Assembly (NCBI GenBank): GCA_046727955.1 | Contig: JBKPDO010000170.1 | Span: 1-64,000 of the forward strand | DNA: 64,000 nt | Direction of reading: 5' to 3' | From: DASVXQ01 sp046727955 | Lineage (GTDB): Bacteria; Actinomycetota; CALGFH01 | Part shown: positions 25,730 through 35,600 of the stretch, piece by piece | How positions within the stretch are numbered: position 1 is the first letter of the stretch | Layout of the letters: the number at the start of each line of letters is the position of its first letter | Notes under the pieces: generated by a model | The model's input: only the letters and a program-made list of their open reading frames with translations | Database searches by the model: none | Told to the model about the DNA's origin: nothing | Program-made: the position numbers and the translations under genes

Positions 25730-26914
25730 ATGGCGGAGGTCCTTCTCGACGACGTGTCGCGGGTGCACGGGGATGGGGCCGTCGCCCTCGCCGGGCTGAG
25801 CCTGCACGTTCGCAACGGCGAGCTGCTGGCGCTGGTCGGGCCGTCAGGCTCTGGAAAGAGCACCACCCTGCGGCTGATCGCCGGCCTCGAGCCGGTCACC
25901 ACCGGCACCATCACCATCGGCGGCCGGGTCGTGAACCACCTGCAGCCGCAGGAGCGCAACGTCGCCATGGTTTTCCAGGGCGAATCCCTCTACCCCCATC
26001 TCACCGCCGGCCGCAACCTGCGCTTCGGGCTCGAAGTGGGCCGCGTGCCCAAGCAGGAGATCGACCTGCGCGTGCAGGCGGAGTCGCGCGTGCTGGGCGT
26101 GGCGCGGCTGCTCAACCGCCTGCCGAGGGCGCTCTCCGCCGGCCAGCGGCAGCGGGTGGCCGTGGGCCGGGCGACCGTGCGGGTGCCCGCGGCGTTCCTG
26201 CTCGACGAGCCGCTCACCCACCTGGACGCCGCCCAGCGCAACCACCTGCGCATCGAGCTGGTCCGCCTACTGCGCGGGCTCGAGGTCACCGCCATCTACG
26301 TGACCCACGACCAAGCCCAGGCCATGGCGATCGGCGACCGCATCGCGGTGCTGCGCGCTGGCCGCCTCGAGCAGGCCGGCAGCTCGCGGGATCTCTACCG
26401 GCGACCGGCCAACATCTTCGTGGCCAGCTTCCTCGGCACACCGGGCATGTCGCTGCTGATGGCGAGCCTGGAGCGCGACGCCGACGGCGACTGGATCGTC
26501 ATCGGTCGGCAGCGGCTCGGCTTTCCCGGCGTGCCGTCCGGCCCACTGCGCTCTTACCTGGGCCGGCGGGTGGTGGTCGGTCTGCGGCCAGAGCACGCCG
26601 GCGACGCCCGCCTGGCGCCGGACGGGGCGCGGGGCCGGCGCCTGCGCCTGGCCGTCTTGCGGGTCGATCATCTCGGCCCGGAGCAGCTGGTCGCCTGCGC
26701 CGTGGACGTGCCGGCGATCACGGTCCCCGACGCTCCCGAGACGGCAGGGGAAGAGAGCCGCGGCAGCGGCGGCGCCGAAGGCGCCACCCTCCTCGCGCGC
26801 TTCCCGCGCCACGCCACCGTCCACCGCGGCGAGCTTGTCGACCTCGCGATCGACGTGACGCAGCTCTCCTACTTCGACCCCGCCTCCGGAGTCGCCCTTT
26901 GGCACCCGACCTGA
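25730..26914 (+). CDS. Sugar-importer type ABC ATPase (MalK/UgpC-like), lone
   Basis: The 394-residue protein has an ATPase domain: Walker A GPSGSGKST, Q-loop FQGESLYPHLT, Walker B FLLDEPLTHLD and switch YVTHDQAQAMAIGDR. A C-terminal OB-like regulatory domain (VVVGLRPEHAG) follows, as in MalK-type subunits shared by carbohydrate importers. The signature reads LSAGQRQRVA rather than LSGGQ, a modest departure. No permease or binding-protein gene is nearby, so it may serve several importers. ATG 25730 was chosen; TACGAT at 25684 could be a -10. An Asp/Glu/Gly loop interrupts the C-domain. Confidence 0.85.
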   Translation: MAEVLLDDVSRVHGDGAVALAGLSLHVRNGELLALVGPSGSGKSTTLRLIAGLEPVTTGTITIGGRVVNHLQPQERNVAMVFQGESLYPHLTAGRNLRFGLEVGRVPKQEIDLRVQAESRVLGVARLLNRLPRALSAGQRQRVAVGRATVRVPAAFLLDEPLTHLDAAQRNHLRIELVRLLRGLEVTAIYVTHDQAQAMAIGDRIAVLRAGRLEQAGSSRDLYRRPANIFVASFLGTPGMSLLMASLERDADGDWIVIGRQRLGFPGVPSGPLRSYLGRRVVVGLRPEHAGDARLAPDGARGRRLRLAVLRVDHLGPEQLVACAVDVPAITVPDAPETAGEESRGSGGAEGATLLARFPRHATVHRGELVDLAIDVTQLSYFDPASGVALWHPT

Positions 26915-26930
26915 GCCCACTCGCGTCCCC

Positions 26931-27029
26931 GAGGAGGCCCGCCTCGACCCTGCCGGCGGCCCCTTCCGGGTCTGGCTGGTCCGCGCCCCCGAGCCCAAGA
27001 CGGTCAAGAACCGCGTGCACATGACTTGA
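26931..27029 (+). pseudogene. VOC/glyoxalase-like domain C-terminal fragment
   Basis: About 32 codons read LDPAGGPFRVWLVRAPEPKT, then VKNRVHM and a stop. The PEPKTVKNRVHMDL motif is typical of actinobacterial glyoxalase-like (VOC) proteins. The reading frame is lost just after HM, and no upstream domain remains. This is a relic. Confidence 0.6.
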
Positions 27030-27168
27030 GGTCAGAGGCGTCCGGGCCGATCCTCGGCACCCGCCAACGCTCTGCGCCCGCCACCGGCGAAACTTTGCAG
27101 TCCACCTCCGATGCCCTTCCGCTGTAGACTGAGCGGTAGACGATTCCCGCGACAGGGTGGAGAGCGCA

Positions 27169-27417
27169 ATGGCATCGACGACCGTGCGCGTGACCGAGCA
27201 TACCCACAGAGTTCTGCGCGAGCTGGCCGAGGCCACCGGCGAGCCGTTGCAGCAGGTTCTCGAAGAGGCGGTCGAGCAGTATCGTCGCGAGCGGTTCTTC
27301 GCCGACCTCCAGGCCGCCTACGAGCGCCTCGCAGCCGACCGGGCCGCCTGGCAGGACGAGCTGGCCGAGCGGGCAGAGCTGGACGGCACGCTGGCAGACG
27401 GCCTCGACGAGACGTGA
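27169..27417 (+). CDS. Ribbon-helix-helix antitoxin
   Basis: This 82-residue protein begins ASTTVRVTEHTHRVLRELAE, an RHH strand-helix DNA-binding fold. An acidic helical C-terminus follows (AYERLAADRAAWQDELAER) that would wrap the toxin. The ATG at 27169 has GGAG six bases upstream; a GTG twelve bases earlier is also possible. The stop overlaps the MazF-like gene start by four bases. The pair is expected to repress its own promoter. Confidence 0.85.
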   Translation: MASTTVRVTEHTHRVLRELAEATGEPLQQVLEEAVEQYRRERFFADLQAAYERLAADRAAWQDELAERAELDGTLADGLDET

Positions 27418-27758
27418 AGACCATCCGCCGTGGTGAAGTCTGGCTCGCCGACCTGAACCCAACCCGCGGACGCGAGCAGACCGGCCAGCGCCCTGTCCTC
27501 ATCGTCTCCGCTGACCCGTTCAACCAGAGCCCAGCCGGGCTGATCATCGCGGTCCCGCTCACCACGCGCAGGCGGGGCATCCCGACTCACATCGAGGTTC
27601 GCCCGCCGGACGGAGGGTTGCGCGATGTCAGCTTTGCCATGTGCGAGCAGCTCCGCACACTAGCGGCTGACCGACTTGCTTCCCGTCCGTTCGGCAGTGT
27701 GTCCTCTGCCGTCCTGCGCGCCATCGAGGATCGCCTGCGACTCCTGCTCGTGCTCTGA
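27414..27758 (+). CDS. mazF: MazF/PemK-type endoribonuclease toxin
   Basis: This 114-residue protein has the MazF barrel: IRRGEVWLADLNPTRGREQT, GQRPVLIVSADPFN, the SxP(L/V)T block IIAVPLTTR, and MCEQLRTLAADRL. The family cleaves mRNA or tRNA at short motifs. Arginine in RRGEVW and the threonine/serine block are present, so it looks active. The GTG start overlaps the antitoxin stop (GTGA). Intact and on the chromosome side of the window. Confidence 0.88.
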   Translation: MKTIRRGEVWLADLNPTRGREQTGQRPVLIVSADPFNQSPAGLIIAVPLTTRRRGIPTHIEVRPPDGGLRDVSFAMCEQLRTLAADRLASRPFGSVSSAVLRAIEDRLRLLLVL

Positions 27759-27854
27759 TCGCCCACGAGCCAGCAGCCGGACGTAGAAGGTCGTTCACAG
27801 GCAATCGCCGAAGGCGACGAGTTCTGCGCCGTCCCTCTCACGGAATGACGCGGG

Positions 27855-28346
27855 TCAAATGCGGCGGTACATGATGTGCAGCCCGACGTAGCCCTTGACC
27901 GGGTGGTGGAAGCCTTCCGGCACGGTCGCCAGCACCTCGAAGCCGAGCGATCGCCATAGCGCGACCGCCCGGGTGTTGGTCTCTACGACGGCGTTGAACT
28001 GCATCGCGCGGTAGCCGTCGGCGCGCGCCTGCTCGAGGACGTGCTCGCCCAGGGCCCGGCCGACGCCACGCCCGGCGTGCGCTGGATGGACCATGAAGCC
28101 CGCGTTGGCGATGTGCGCGGCGGGCCCGCCGTGGTTGGGGTGGGTCTCGGCCGTGCCGAGAACTGTTCCGTCGGGGTCGACCGCGACCACGGTCCGGCCG
28201 CCGGGGGGCTCGTGGAGCCACATCGCGCGGGCCTGCTCCTCGCCGAGGTCGCGGTCCCAGGAGAAGGTCTCGCCGGCGGCGACGATGCCGCGCATGAAGG
28301 CCCAGATCGCCGGCCAGTCATCCGTTGTCGCGTCCCTGATCAGCAT
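27855..28346 (-). CDS. GNAT family N-acetyltransferase (phosphinothricin-acetyltransferase-like)
   Basis: The 163-residue product starts MLIRDATTDDWPAIWAFMRG. It carries the acetyl-CoA loop GFMVHPAHAGRGVGRALGEH and ends FNAVVETNTRAVALWRSLGF with a LATVPEGFHHPVKGYVGLHI tail. Members of this group acetylate small amines or related metabolites. The substrate is not deducible. Convergent with the toxin gene. Confidence 0.85.
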   Translation of the reverse strand: MLIRDATTDDWPAIWAFMRGIVAAGETFSWDRDLGEEQARAMWLHEPPGGRTVVAVDPDGTVLGTAETHPNHGGPAAHIANAGFMVHPAHAGRGVGRALGEHVLEQARADGYRAMQFNAVVETNTRAVALWRSLGFEVLATVPEGFHHPVKGYVGLHIMYRRI

Positions 28347-28466
28347 GGATCCAGCATGGTGGCCCTCGGACCGGCCCGCAAGCGGGTTCGGATGGTGCCT
28401 CGACGCCGGCCCTCTGCGGACAAGGTCCCTCCATTCGTGGCCGGTCGCTGGCGTACGACGTTGCGG

Positions 28467-28502
28467 ACGGTCTTTGAGACGGTCTTTGAGACGGTCTTTG
28501 AC
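28467..28502 (+). repeat. Three 12-base tandem repeats upstream of the riboswitch
   Basis: Three copies of acggtctttgag (the last ends in gac) lie between the GNAT gene start and the cobalamin riboswitch. No gene is seen in 28347 to 28580. The unit could be promoter-associated or a simple slippage repeat. Confidence 0.85.
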
Positions 28503-28589
28503 AGGCGTGAGGTGACGCGGACATGCTGAGGGCGTACCTGGTTCGCTTGCCTGGCGATCCGCGGATGTTTCCCGTGAAACCAAGCGGCT

Positions 28590-28815
28590 GGTGAGGCTGG
28601 CGAGGTAAGAGGGAATCCGGTGCAAGACCGGAACTGCCCCGCAGCGGTGAGCGGGAACGACCGCCATCAGGAGCACTGGGGTGATGAGCCCTGGGAAGCG
28701 ATGGCCAGTAGGTATCCCCCGGCCACGGCGGGGGCGAGCGTGGCCGGCAACGCCTGCCGCGGCGCCCCGACCACCGGACGGCCCGCAAGTCCGAAGACCT
28801 GCCAGGTGCCCGCGG
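28590..28815 (+). ncRNA. Cobalamin riboswitch
   Basis: The leader shows the class landmarks in order: AAGAGGGAATCCGGTGCAAG, then ACCGGAACTGCCCCGCAGCG and GGGAACGACCGCC. CACTGG...CCTGGGAAG, CCAGTAGG and finally GCAAGTCCGAAGACCTGCC follow. The B12-box-like core and the closing stem are present. It sits directly before metE, so adenosylcobalamin should switch off the B12-independent methionine synthase when the cofactor is available. Confidence 0.95.
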
Positions 28816-28858
28816 AACTGCGCGGCCACCGTCCGAGGCGCCTCGAGGGAGGGCACCC

Positions 28859-31156
28859 ATGACAAGCTCGACCATCCCCGGCTTCCCACGTATTGGTCCC
28901 AGACGTGAGCTCAAGACCGCCGTCGAGAGCTACTGGGCTGGCGGCCTGACGGCCGGGGAGCTGGACCGGACCGCCCGCCAGCTCCGGCGCGACACCTGGT
29001 CCTTCCTTCGGGAGGCGGGGCTCGAGCAGATCCCGTCCAATCACTTCTCCCTGTACGACCATGTGCTCGACACGGTGGTCATGGTCGGCGCCGTCCCGGA
29101 GCGCTTCCGCGACGGGCTCCCGCGCACGGCAGCGGGGACGCTCGACCGCTACTTCGCGATGGCCCGAGGTCGGCAAGGCGCCGCGCCGATGGAGATGACC
29201 AAATGGTTCGACGTCAACTACCACTACCTGGTCCCAGAGCTCGGTCCCAAGACGAGGTTCCAGCTCGACGCGAGCAAGCCGCTCGGTGAGCTGGCCGAGG
29301 CGAAGGCGCTCGGCATCACCACGCGGCCGGTGCTGCTCGGCCCGGTGACCTTCCTGCTCCTGGCCAAGCCAGCGTCCGGCGCGCCGGCTGGCTTCGACCG
29401 CCTGCAGCTCCTCGACCCCCTACTCGAGACGTATGCCGAGCTGCTCGACGAGCTGGAGGCGGCCGGAGCCGAGTGGGTGCAGCTCGACGAGCCCGCCTTC
29501 GTCCAAGACCGCTCCTCCGCCGAGCTCGACGCGCTGGCTCGCGCCTACGACCGGCTCGGCCGTGAGCCGCACCGGCCCAAGCTGCTGGTCTCGAGCTATT
29601 TCGATCACCTCGGTGAGGCGCTCGGCCTGCTCGCGCAGGCGCCAGTCGACGGGATCGGGCTCGACTTCACCCGTGCGGGCGCGAGGAACCTCGAGCTGCT
29701 CGCGCGGACCGGCGGGCTGGGTGACAAGACGCTGGTCGCCGGCGTCGTCGACGGTCGCAACGTGTGGGTGAGCGGCCTGGAGCGCTCGCTCGCCACGCTC
29801 GCCATGCTGCTCGGGCTTGCCGGCGAGGTGGTGGTGTCCACCTCCTGCTCGCTGCAGCACGTGCCGGTCGACCTCGAGGCCGAGACCCGCCTCGATCCCG
29901 AGGTGCGGCCGTGGCTCGCCTTCGCGCGCCAGAAGGTCGTCGAAGTGGTCACGCTGGCCCGGGGTCTGCGCGAGGGCGCCAGCGCGATCGCCGCCGAGCT
30001 CGAGGCCAACCGGCGGGTACTCGAGACGCGGCGGCGGTCGGAGCGGACCCGCGACCCGGCGGTGCGCGAGCGGGTCGGCGCGGTGGGCGAGGACGCGCTC
30101 CACCGTGCCAGCCCGTACGAGGTGCGCCGCAAGGCGCAGCAGGCCCAGCTCGGCCTCCCGCTGCTGCCGACCACGACGATCGGGTCGTTCCCGCAGACCC
30201 AGGAGGTGCGGGCGGCGCGGGCGGCCGCCCGCCGCGGCGAGATCGGCTCAGGCGAGTACGAGGCGCGTATGAGGGAGGAGATCGCCAGGATCGTCCGGCT
30301 CCAGGAGGACCTCGGCCTGGACGTGCTGGTGCACGGAGAGCCCGAGCGCAACGACATGGTGCAGTACTTCGGCGAGCTGCTCGAGGGCTATGCCTCGACC
30401 GATCACGGCTGGGTGCAGTCCTACGGGTCCCGCTATGTGCGGCCGCCGATCCTTTACGGCGACGTGCGGCGCGCGCGGCCGATGACCGTTGCCTGGACCG
30501 CCTATGCCCAATCGCTCACGACCAGGCCGGTCAAGGGCATGCTCACCGGACCGGTCACCATGCTCGCCTGGTCGTTCGTGCGCGACGACCAGCCCGAGGC
30601 AGAGACCGCGCGGCAGGTGGCCCTCGCCCTGCGCGACGAGGTAGCCGACCTCGAGCGGCGCGGCATCGGGATCGTGCAGGTCGACGAGCCGGCGCTGCGC
30701 GAGAGGCTGCCGCTGCGGCGGGAGCGCCGCGCCGAATACCTGGACTGGGCGGTGAGCAGCTTCTGGCTGGCGACCGCGGGGATCCGGGACGAGACGCAGC
30801 TCCACACCCACATGTGCTACTCGGAGTTCGGCGACGTCCTCGACGCTATCGCCGCGCTCGACGCCGACGTGGCCTACGTCGAGGCCGCGCGCTCCCGCAT
30901 GGAGCTGGTGCGCGACCTGCGTGGGACGGGCTACCCGAAGGAGATCGGGCCGGGCGTGTACGACATCCACTCCCCCCGGGTGCCGACCGCCGCCGAGATG
31001 CGGGAGCTGATCGAGGCCGGCCTGCGTGTTCTCCAGCCCGCCCAGGCATGGGTCAACCCTGACTGCGGCCTCAAGACACGCGCCTACGACGAGGTCGTCC
31101 CGGCGCTGCGCAACATGGTCGAGGCCGCCGTCGCGGTCCGCGGGCGCCTCGTCTGA
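28859..31156 (+). CDS. metE: Cobalamin-independent methionine synthase
   Basis: The 765-residue enzyme transfers a methyl group from 5-methyltetrahydropteroyltri-glutamate to homocysteine. The N-terminal barrel begins IPGFPRIGPRRELKTAVESY. The C-terminal catalytic barrel has TTTIGSFPQT, the zinc ligands in HTHMCYSEFGD and WVNPDCGLKTR, and VHGEPERNDMVQYFGE. Full length for MetE. Control by the upstream cobalamin riboswitch implies the organism also has, or imports for, a B12-dependent enzyme. Confidence 0.96.
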   Translation: MTSSTIPGFPRIGPRRELKTAVESYWAGGLTAGELDRTARQLRRDTWSFLREAGLEQIPSNHFSLYDHVLDTVVMVGAVPERFRDGLPRTAAGTLDRYFAMARGRQGAAPMEMTKWFDVNYHYLVPELGPKTRFQLDASKPLGELAEAKALGITTRPVLLGPVTFLLLAKPASGAPAGFDRLQLLDPLLETYAELLDELEAAGAEWVQLDEPAFVQDRSSAELDALARAYDRLGREPHRPKLLVSSYFDHLGEALGLLAQAPVDGIGLDFTRAGARNLELLARTGGLGDKTLVAGVVDGRNVWVSGLERSLATLAMLLGLAGEVVVSTSCSLQHVPVDLEAETRLDPEVRPWLAFARQKVVEVVTLARGLREGASAIAAELEANRRVLETRRRSERTRDPAVRERVGAVGEDALHRASPYEVRRKAQQAQLGLPLLPTTTIGSFPQTQEVRAARAAARRGEIGSGEYEARMREEIARIVRLQEDLGLDVLVHGEPERNDMVQYFGELLEGYASTDHGWVQSYGSRYVRPPILYGDVRRARPMTVAWTAYAQSLTTRPVKGMLTGPVTMLAWSFVRDDQPEAETARQVALALRDEVADLERRGIGIVQVDEPALRERLPLRRERRAEYLDWAVSSFWLATAGIRDETQLHTHMCYSEFGDVLDAIAALDADVAYVEAARSRMELVRDLRGTGYPKEIGPGVYDIHSPRVPTAAEMRELIEAGLRVLQPAQAWVNPDCGLKTRAYDEVVPALRNMVEAAVAVRGRLV

Positions 31157-31477
31157 GACGCCCGGGACCACGTCATTTCGCGGTGAGGCGGGGCGATCGG
31201 CGGAAACCCGGGACCCGAAGCCCCACGGCTCCGGTCAAAGGGTAAAGTTCCCACGTCCCCCGCCTCACCGGCAGGTCAAGGGTAGCGCCCAGGCCCGACA
31301 AGCGCGACCATGACACGGCGTGCGCGATGGCCGGCCGAATGCCGACGGCCCCGGGCGCGGCGAGCGCCAAAAATTCCTGGTGGCTTTCGAGGACGCCGAC
31401 GGCCTCACGCTGTGAGGCAATCACGGCGACGCGCTCGCAGGCGGCGCATGGATTCTCACGCCGGGCCGTTGCCGTTG
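31157..31477. other. Chromosomal spacer with the displaced 3' end of the CPBP protease gene
   Basis: There is no intact gene between metE and the left attachment site. On the minus strand, codons from the att core continue as TTPNGNGPA and then a TGA at 31456 to 31458. This fits the original end of the CPBP protease whose body now lies at 54.4 to 55.0 kb. A stray plus-strand KFLVAFEDADGLTL stretch near 31370 could be another relic. Confidence 0.6.
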
Positions 31478-31508
31478 GGCGTGGTCGGAGCGACCAGGAA
31501 GGTCAGCA
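31478..31508. other. attL attachment site
   Basis: This 31-base copy of the repeat begins GGCGTGGTCGGAGCG and ends CCAGGAAGGTCAGCA. It matches 54353 to 54383 except for one base (A here at 31493). Read on the minus strand it encodes LTFLVAPTT, the same peptide as the interrupted protease. Confidence 0.8.
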
Positions 31509-31682
31509 TTTTCATGGCGCGTCGTAGAAGAGCAACGCCAGTACGCTGCAAAAACGTTCGGATCTGCCCGCTGACCTGCGAAAACGACCCCTCGCCGGGC
31601 TTTCCAAGGTATAGCCTGACTCTATGTGACTCTACGGGCGGGACGGACCCGCTGCGGACCCGACGCGGACCCGGGACAAGCG

Positions 31683-32513
31683 ATGACGGCGACCGGGCGG
31701 GCCTCCCTACTGGCTCGCAACCCCGAACCCGCCTCCACGCTGCCCTACCTGCTGCACCTGCCCCTGCCGGACGAGCCGCTGCTGCTCAAGGCCCGAGCGC
31801 GCTGGCCGCGCACCGCCAAGGTCTACTGCCACCCCGCCGACTCTTGGCCCGCCGACGTCGAGGTGCTCGAGGAGGTGCCGGTGCGCTCGTGCCTGCGCCG
31901 CGGCGTGGCGATTGACCTGGTCCTGGACGGCCCAGGGAGAACCGCTCCCAGTTCGTTTTCACCCGCCTGCCGGACCAGAGAGGGCGGGAGGCGATCTTCT
32001 GGCAGACCGCCCACACCACCAGCCAGGCCCGCCCCGGCGTCCGCGTGCCACGCCGCCGCGCCGGCGGCCACGCTGAGCTGGACATCCTGGTCGACACGCG
32101 GGAGCGCTACCCCTGGCGGTTCGCCCACCGGCACGCCCGCACCCAGAGCGCCAGGCGCTGCCCGTCGGCGATTACGCCGTCGAGCTCCATTGGGACCTGG
32201 TGGGGGTCGTGGAACGCAAGACCCTGGCAGACCTGGCCGGCAGTCTGGTCGACGGCGGCCTGGCCTATGTGCTAGCCGAGCTGGCCTGCCTGCCCCGGGC
32301 CGCGGTCGTGGTGGAGGACCGCTACTCGGGCCTGTTCAAACTCGAGCACGTCAACGGCGGGTGAGTCGCCGAGCTGGTGGCCGCCATCCAGGTCCGCTAC
32401 CCAGCCGTGCCGATCGTGTTCGCCGAGTCCCGCCCGCTGGCCGAGGAGTAGACCTTCCGGTCCTCGGCGCCGCCCTGGCCTACGCCCAGGCAGCCAGCGA
32501 AGCTGGCTCCTGA
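31683..32513 (+). pseudogene. Decayed ERCC4-domain nuclease
   Basis: The first frame opens MTATGRASLLARNPEPASTL and runs for about 80 codons. A shifted frame then gives LDILVDTRERYPWRFAH, and another gives LPVGDYAVELHWDLVGVVER, KTLADLAGSLVDGGLAYVLA and FKLEHVNGG. TGA at 32362 and TAG at 32449 interrupt what follows (VAELVAAIQVRYPAVPIVFA). The VDTRE and VERK motifs are those of XPF/MUS81-type ERCC4 nuclease domains. At least three frameshifts and two stops make it non-functional as it stands. It is the leftmost gene of the element. Confidence 0.8.
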
Positions 32514-32653
32514 GCTTCGGGCTGACCCAGCCCCTCCACGCTTGCCGGCCGGAACGGTGTTGACAACGATTGGTCCCTTCGGCATGACCCGGCCGGGGGT
32601 CCGGAGGGCGCGTGCGCCGCTACCATCGGCAGGCCCTCACTCTGGAGGTGTTC

Positions 32654-35600
32654 GTGCCGATCGACTGGACGGCGACCGCCGGGATCGCCGGGAAGGTGCT
32701 GGGACCGCTGGGTTCGTTGACGCGCCGGCTGTTCCGCCAGGACTGGAAGTCTCGCCTGCTGCGGGAGGCCCACAAGGGGACCCGCTCGAAGGCGCTTGGC
32801 CGTCTTCGGCTGGTCAGCCGCCGGCGAGTTCGGCGGTGGCTTGCCGACCCGACAACCCGGGATCGTCTGGCGGTCCCAGGCCAGGCCGGCACGTCCGAGG
32901 AGCTGGCCGCCGGACTCCGTCGTGCGCTGGCACCGCGTCGGTGGCGCTGGTGGCCAGCGCTCCCCGCTGCCGACCGGCAGACGGCGGTCACCGCGTTGGT
33001 GCCAGCGATCACCCGTGGCTATCTGCGCGTCCAGGACGCCGGCCCCGCCGCCGACGTGGTCGACCGTCGCGCCGCCGACCGTCATGCCGAGCTGACCGGC
33101 GAGGTGCAGGCCGTGCTCGGCGTCCAGGCGCTCCCTGAACGCATCCCCCAACTGCCCCCGATCTGCAAGGTCCCGCTTGGTCGGCTTGCGCAGCAGGACC
33201 AAGCGCTGGCTGGGCGGCTTGCGCAGCTGCTCACCGATCCGTCCGTGCGGCCAGTCACCATCGCCGCCGACCTGACCGGCAGCCCACCAGACTGGCTGGG
33301 AGCAGCCCCGCCGGCCGCGTGGATGGTCGTGGCAGAGTTCGCCACAGCACACCACCATCAGCCGGCTGCAGCGGTCGGCTTCGAACGCGCCGTGGCCGCA
33401 GGTGCCAGCCCCCGGGCGGCCTGGCTGGCACGCGCCGCGCTGGCCGCCCACGCGGCAGAAGCCCCGGCGAAGGCCCGTGCGCTGCTGGACGGCATCACCG
33501 ACCACGACCACCCCCTCGTGCGGGCCACCCGTGCGGTGCTCGACAGCGACTGGGATGCGGTCCAGGCCGCCGCCCACGACGCCGACCCTGCGGACGAGAA
33601 CCACTGGCTGATTGAGCTGCTCGCCGCCAACGCGGCTGGGCTGAGCGGCCGGCTGGACGACGCAATCGACCAGCTCGAGATGATCCTGGATCGTGACGAG
33701 CAGGCCAGCGTCGCGGCGCTCGAAGCTGCGCGGCTGCGGGTGCAGCGCATCTCCGGCCACGCCAGCTCCCGCTGGGCGCATGACCTGCGACGTGCTCGGC
33801 AGCTCGCCCTGCACGCCCGCGACACCCGCCGGAACTGGCGAGGGCCAAGCGACCAGGCCGTGGCGCTCGCCTGCGAGGCCAGCGCGATCCTCAACGAGTG
33901 GCCCCGGGTGCTCCAGCTCGCCCAGGCCCCACCCGCGGGGGAGGCCCTCGACCTCGAGGCCGCTTCCCAGCGGGTGCTGCGCTGGGTCGCGGAGGCGGCG
34001 ATCGTGCGCCGTGACACGCCGCTCGCGGCGGACGTCATCGGCCGCATCCACGACGAGTCGATCCAGGCGCGGCTAGCCGCCGAACTCGCCGCCGCCCGCG
34101 GTGAGCCCGCCGACCAGGTTCGCGCCGGCTACGAACGCGCCTACGAGCTGGCCGAGGACGACACCCAGCGGCTGGCTGCCCAGCAGGGCCTGGCCAGTCT
34201 TGGGGTCTGGCCGCTCCCCGGTTTCGACCAGGTCCGCGCCCGGGACGAGACCGCCGCCGACCACCTCGCCGCGCTCAGTGACCTCGCCCGCGGTGACCAC
34301 GCAGCAGCCATCCAGCGGCTCCGGCGGTGGTCGCGCAGCAGCACGCCCGCGGCACGGCTGCTCGCCGAGGCGTACCGGCGCGCCGGTCGGCCCAATGACG
34401 CGGCCGAGGTGCTGCGCCGGCTGCACGAACAAACGCACAACCCTCGCGACCTGATCGATGCCGCCTTCACCCTCGACGACGCCGGCCAGACGACCGACGC
34501 AGGGGCGCTCATCAAGGAGGCCTTGACCACGCTCCCGCCTGATGCCGCCGACCGGCAGCTGATCCGCCGGGAGCTGATCAAGCGGGCTGCGCAGGATCAG
34601 CGATGGGCGGCCGTGGCCGATCAGGTGCACGCACTGCGCGCCGAGGGGCTGGCCGAGCCTGCCGACCGGTGGCTGCTCATCGGCGCCATGATCAACCAGC
34701 AGCAGCTCGACGAGGCATGGCAGGAGCTGCGCGAGCTGCCCCCGCTGGAGCCGAGCGACGCCCAGCAGGCCCGAGCCTGGGTGGAGCTGCACTTCCGCCA
34801 CCGGCACATCACCCCCGCCATCGTCGACCGTGCGGTGGACCTGCTCGCCCGATGGCCCGACGACGAGGCGCTCAACCACGCCGTCATGCAGCTCGTGCTG
34901 GTCGGCGGCGCGAGCCTCGAGCTGCCCGAGGCAACCGCCGCGCGTGCCCGCACGGCCGTCACCGACATCCTGGACCGGTTCCCTGGCCACGCGATCCAGC
35001 TCGACGCCACCGATCCGAACACGCTGGTCGCCAACCTACGGACCATGCTGAGCGAGCGTCACGAGCGCGCCGCCAAGGCCGTCCGGATGATCACCGAGCA
35101 GAGCCAGCCATACGGGCTGCTCGCCAATGCCGCCGGCCGGCTCTACGCCGAGATCCTCATCCTACGAGGCGCCGGCTGCCTGCCCGCCCATCCAGCCGCC
35201 CCGGACTTGGCCGCCCAAGAGGAGGCCGCCGCCCACACCGCCTTGGATGGACCGGTCGTGCTCGACACCAGCACCCTGCATCTCGCCGCGCTCGTTCCAG
35301 ACCGTTGGCCAGACCTGGCCGGCGCGTTCACCAGCGTCGCGTTTCCCCTGCCCGCCGCCGCTGACCTGCTCGCCACCCGCGACCTGCTCGCCCAGCGAAC
35401 CACCGACACTCTGGGCCTCGACCCCACCACCGGCAAGCTCCAGCTCCTGGAGGACACGCCCGAGCATGTCGCTGAGCTCGCCGCGCGGGCGGCGTGGATG
35501 ACCACGCAGGCCAATGAACTCGACTGGGTCCCCTACGACCGGCTCGCCCGTCTCGCCGACCTGGATGGTGATCGAACACGGCCGTGGCTGGCCGCCGTCG

